Positions 61,750 to 64,000 of a stretch of 64,000 nt of DNA are shown here, in pieces. The stretch's first letter is position 1; each line of letters begins with the position of its first letter. This DNA is from Medakamo hakoo. Lineage: Eukaryota; Chlorophyta; Trebouxiophyceae; Coccomyxaceae. Where the stretch lies: positions 806,001 through 870,000 of the forward strand of contig CP089456.1 of assembly GCA_026636295.1 (NCBI GenBank), read 5' to 3'. The notes beneath the pieces were generated by a model, which was given only the letters and a program-made list of their open reading frames with translations, did no database searches and was not told where the DNA came from. The position numbers and the translations under genes were made by a program.

Positions 61750-62748
61750 TCACGTCCCAAGACCAACCATGCGCAAGTAACTCTCCTTGAAATCCTTGAA
61801 AAATGCGGCCTGGTCGCCTGCGTATTTTTTAATGAGCGGCAGCAGGCTTGCGTCTTCCGGCAGGGCGCGGTCGGAGGGTAGGCCGATGTGCGTCGCCATC
61901 TCGCCCGCCCCCGGCTGGGCCCACGGTTTTTCGAGGAGCGTCGTGTAGTAGGCATTGTCAAAGGTCACAGGGTCGCCAAAGCCCTTGGCGCCCAGCGTGT
62001 GCCCGCCCGACAGGGCGACCAAGTCGGTCTTGGACAGGCCCTTCGCCGCGAAGGAGGCGATGAGTGACGCCGGGCTGGCGTCCTCGGACGGCAGGCGGCC
62101 TGGCGGGTCGGCGGCGCTCGCGTCCACCCGGCCCACAGGCACGTCGATGGCGGGCCCGCCTGTGACAGCGACCGCGTACGCCCCGCCCAGGGCAATCAAG
62201 TCCGCGGAACTCAGCCCTTCGCCCTTGGTCGCCGGGTCGGCTGCCAGCCGCTTGGCCACACCTTCGATGACCCGCCACCCGCGCTTCAGGCCGAAGCTTT
62301 CCGGCCGGTCCAGCTCGAAGCGGATGGACCCGTTGGCACCGCCGCTGCGTTCTTTAGTGTCAAACGCGGCGGCGTCGTGGAAAGCCAGGCGCAGCAGCAC
62401 GGGCGCTTTGGTCTTGCCGGCCTCGGCGTCAAAGGCGCGGCGGACCGCGGCAGCCGCGGCCGGTGGGAGCGGGCGCAGCGGGCCCGTGCCGGCGACGGCT
62501 GCGGGTGGCAGCACTGCCGCCGCGCCCGTCACTGCCGCAAGTCCACTGGTCAGGGGTGTGAGCAGACGCACCAAGCCGGCGGCTACGCCGGTGAGGAGCA
62601 CGGACCGGCGGTCGGCGGACGGGGCATGTGTCGGGCCGGCATCGGGCCGGCGTGCGGCGAGAGGGGTGAGTCGACCGGAGCGCTGGCCCAAACGCCGGCC
62701 AGCCACGGGTCCTCCAACCGCGCTACGACTCTGCAAGGCCGCCGGCAT
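61750..62748 (-). CDS. Thylakoid-lumen-type ascorbate peroxidase (class I heme peroxidase)
   Basis: A single exon encodes 332 residues. The N-terminus is bipartite: a basic stroma-targeting part followed by a twin-arginine stretch DRRSVLLTGVAAGLVRLL and a hydrophobic region ending AVAG, typical of Tat-dependent lumen targeting. The peroxidase domain has VLLRLAFHDAAAFD (distal Arg and His present, but Phe replaces the usual Trp), SGGANGSIRFELDRPES, LSSADLIALGGAYAV, the proximal His in KTDLVALSGGHTLGAKG and DPVTFDNAYYTTLL. All heme-contact residues needed for activity appear present. The protein removes hydrogen peroxide with ascorbate; preference for ascorbate is inferred from family. It may instead be a TL29/APX4-like protein, but those usually lose catalytic residues. 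Confidence 0.87.
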   Translation of the reverse strand: MPAALQSRSAVGGPVAGRRLGQRSGRLTPLAARRPDAGPTHAPSADRRSVLLTGVAAGLVRLLTPLTSGLAAVTGAAAVLPPAAVAGTGPLRPLPPAAAAAVRRAFDAEAGKTKAPVLLRLAFHDAAAFDTKERSGGANGSIRFELDRPESFGLKRGWRVIEGVAKRLAADPATKGEGLSSADLIALGGAYAVAVTGGPAIDVPVGRVDASAADPPGRLPSEDASPASLIASFAAKGLSKTDLVALSGGHTLGAKGFGDPVTFDNAYYTTLLEKPWAQPGAGEMATHIGLPSDRALPEDASLLPLIKKYAGDQAAFFKDFKESYLRMVGLGT

Positions 62749-62940
62749 TCGGAAGGGGTGAGAATGGGAGGAGGAAAAAGGAGGCAGGCGGCGCGGGACG
62801 GGCGAGTTTTTTTTCCCTTTCCTCGCTCTGTGAGCAGGGGCCGCGCTCTCCCATCATCCCTCACCCCCCACACCCCTCCATCATCACGGTGAGCAAAAAC
62901 ACGCGTCCGCGCAGTTACACCCCAACCCCCACACACAATG

Positions 62941-64000
62941 TCAGCGAATGTTGGCCCGGGCCATGGCACCCAACGGCACGGGCCCGTCCCCCTCCCCACC
63001 ACCGCCGCCGCGCGCCCGCGGCCCCGGAAACACCGACCAGAAGCGCAGCGTCTCATCGCCCGCGCCCGTGACGACCGTCTGGCCGTCGGGCGCGGCCGCC
63101 AGGTACAGGACGCGCAGGGTGTGGCCGGTCAGCGTGGCCAGCCGACTCAACGTCCCCGGCCCGCCAGGCCCGCCGTACTTCCACAGCGCGACCTGGTTCT
63201 GGGAGTAGCCGTGCGTCGAGACGAGCTCGTTGGCGTGGCGCGCCCAGGCCAGGTTGCAGACCTGGGAGCCGGTGTCCAGGACGCCCAGGGGCGGCGGGCC
63301 GGGGTCGCCGGGCGGGGGCGGGGGCGGGGCGGGCCAGCCCGCGGCCGTGGCGGCGGCGGCGGCGGCGGCCGCGGCGGCGGCGGCGGCCGCCGCGCCCGCC
63401 GACGCAATGGAAGACCTGCCCCCGCCGCCGCCGCCGCGCCCGCCCTCGCCGGCGGCGGCCGTGTTCCACACGCGGATGCACCGGTCCGCCGTGCCACCAC
63501 CGGACGCCAGGAGGCCGTGCTGGTGCGGGGACCAGGCCAGGGCCTTGATGGCGGCCGTGTGGTGGGCCAGGCGCAGGCGGGGCGCGTCGGGCCGGCGCGG
63601 GCACCAGACGTGGAGCAGGTTGTCGTTGCCGCCCGACGCGAGCGACCGGCCGCCGTCGGGCGACCAGCGCAGGCCGCACACCTCCGACCGGTGCGCGCCC
63701 AGCCGGGCGGTCAGGGCGTCCGCGTCGGCCGACGGGCCGGGCGGCGCCCGGACGTCGCGCGCGAGGATGGACCGGTCGCGCGACCCGGTCGCGAGGGACG
63801 GGCCGGACCAGGCCATCGCGCCGACGCGGCCGCGGTGGCCGGCCAGGGTGCGCACCCGCGCGCCCGCGGCCACGTCCCACAGCTGGACGGCGCCCGACCC
63901 CGTGCCGACGGCCAAGTACGTCCCCCGCCCCGACCAGGACACGGAACAGACGGCGTCACCGCCGCCCGGGTCGGCGGGCAGCGGCCCGGCCGCGGCACCG
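62941..64000 (-). CDS. APC/C activator CDH1/FZR (Cdc20 family), 3' part only
   Basis: The gene enters from the right edge; 352 C-terminal residues are visible in one exon. WD40 blades read VCSVSWSGRGTYLAVGTGSG, VQLWDVAAGARVRTLAGHRG, RSEVCGLRWSPDGGRSLASG, GNDNLLHVW, HTAAIKALAWSPHQHGLLAS, GGGTADRCIRVWNT, QVCNLAWARHANELVSTHGY and SQNQVALWKY, then GDETLRFWSVFP. The protein ends in Ile-Arg, the IR tail that docks Cdc20-family activators on the anaphase-promoting complex; absence of more residues between the last blade and the tail fits both CDH1 and CDC20. THGYSQNQ is diagnostic of the family. An insertion of about 45 residues (Gly run, then 15 Ala, then Pro run) interrupts the propeller after VWNTAAAG. 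The N-terminal C box and KEN-binding part are outside the window. Confidence 0.9.
   Translation of the reverse strand, partial: GAAAGPLPADPGGGDAVCSVSWSGRGTYLAVGTGSGAVQLWDVAAGARVRTLAGHRGRVGAMAWSGPSLATGSRDRSILARDVRAPPGPSADADALTARLGAHRSEVCGLRWSPDGGRSLASGGNDNLLHVWCPRRPDAPRLRLAHHTAAIKALAWSPHQHGLLASGGGTADRCIRVWNTAAAGEGGRGGGGGGRSSIASAGAAAAAAAAAAAAAAATAAGWPAPPPPPPGDPGPPPLGVLDTGSQVCNLAWARHANELVSTHGYSQNQVALWKYGGPGGPGTLSRLATLTGHTLRVLYLAAAPDGQTVVTGAGDETLRFWSVFPGPRARGGGGGEGDGPVPLGAMARANIR

Overview
The window is GC-rich nuclear DNA from a photosynthetic eukaryote, most likely a compact-genome green alga (Chlorophyta or a prasinophyte-grade lineage). It carries a plastid alpha-beta fused glycyl-tRNA synthetase, a starch-granule protein of the ESV1/LESV type, plant-type DapF, a CBSX-like protein, a Tat-targeted lumenal ascorbate peroxidase and a carotenoid dioxygenase, next to purely eukaryotic genes (SEC11, MON1, MSH4, bystin, CDH1/FZR). 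About 31 protein genes are packed on both strands. Most have zero to three short GT-AG introns of about 60-480 nt with GTGAGT or GTGCGT donors. Species was not determined. No virus-like element, transposon, rRNA or CRISPR array was recognised.

Layout. 1-4.7 kb: the 5' part of an unknown gene leaving the left edge, then plastid GlyRS (both minus). 4.9-11.2 kb: ESV1/LESV, molybdenum cofactor sulfurase and a Bud23-like methyltransferase in tandem (plus); the last two are only 21 bp apart. 11.3-15.8 kb: lipoyl synthase (minus), an SRPBCC protein (plus) and a secreted beta-helix protein (minus). 16.6-19.2 kb: an 825-residue protein with possible beta-propeller segments. 19.6-20.7 kb: a divergent pair of tiny secreted cysteine proteins sharing a CC-DGG-TY-W core. 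21-27.4 kb: a degenerate secreted PI-PLC-like protein and a large secreted Ala/Pro-rich protein with an eight-cysteine domain, divergently arranged. 27.6-32.1 kb: SEC11, an unknown protein and a class 3 lipase (minus). 32.2-36.2 kb: carotenoid dioxygenase and a four-helix membrane protein. 36.7-44.4 kb: phosphohexomutase (minus), then MFS transporter, SGNH hydrolase and DapF (plus). 44.6-55.9 kb: tRNA-Pro(AGG), a DEDDy exonuclease, MON1, an aminotransferase, a CBSX-like protein, bystin and tRNA-Pro(CGG). 56.4-64 kb: an FkbM-type methyltransferase, MSH4, lumenal APX and the 3' part of CDH1/FZR running off the right edge.

The most striking observation is that both proline tRNA genes are interrupted in the D-loop, not at the usual 37/38 position, by introns of 129 and 155 nt. 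These introns have perfect GT...AG ends, spliceosome-like donors (GTAAGT, GTGAGT) and pyrimidine-rich 3' parts. Removing them restores canonical cloverleaves, and each gene still ends in a Pol III T-run. I know of no description of GT-AG introns in nuclear tRNA genes at this site, and they deserve experimental attention.

Functionally the genes are mostly housekeeping and plastid biology: plastid translation, starch, lysine, lipoate, Moco, carotenoids and redox control; ribosome biogenesis (bystin, Bud23-like); secretory and vacuolar traffic (SEC11, MON1); and meiosis and cell cycle (MSH4, CDH1). Several poorly known secreted proteins make up the accessory component.
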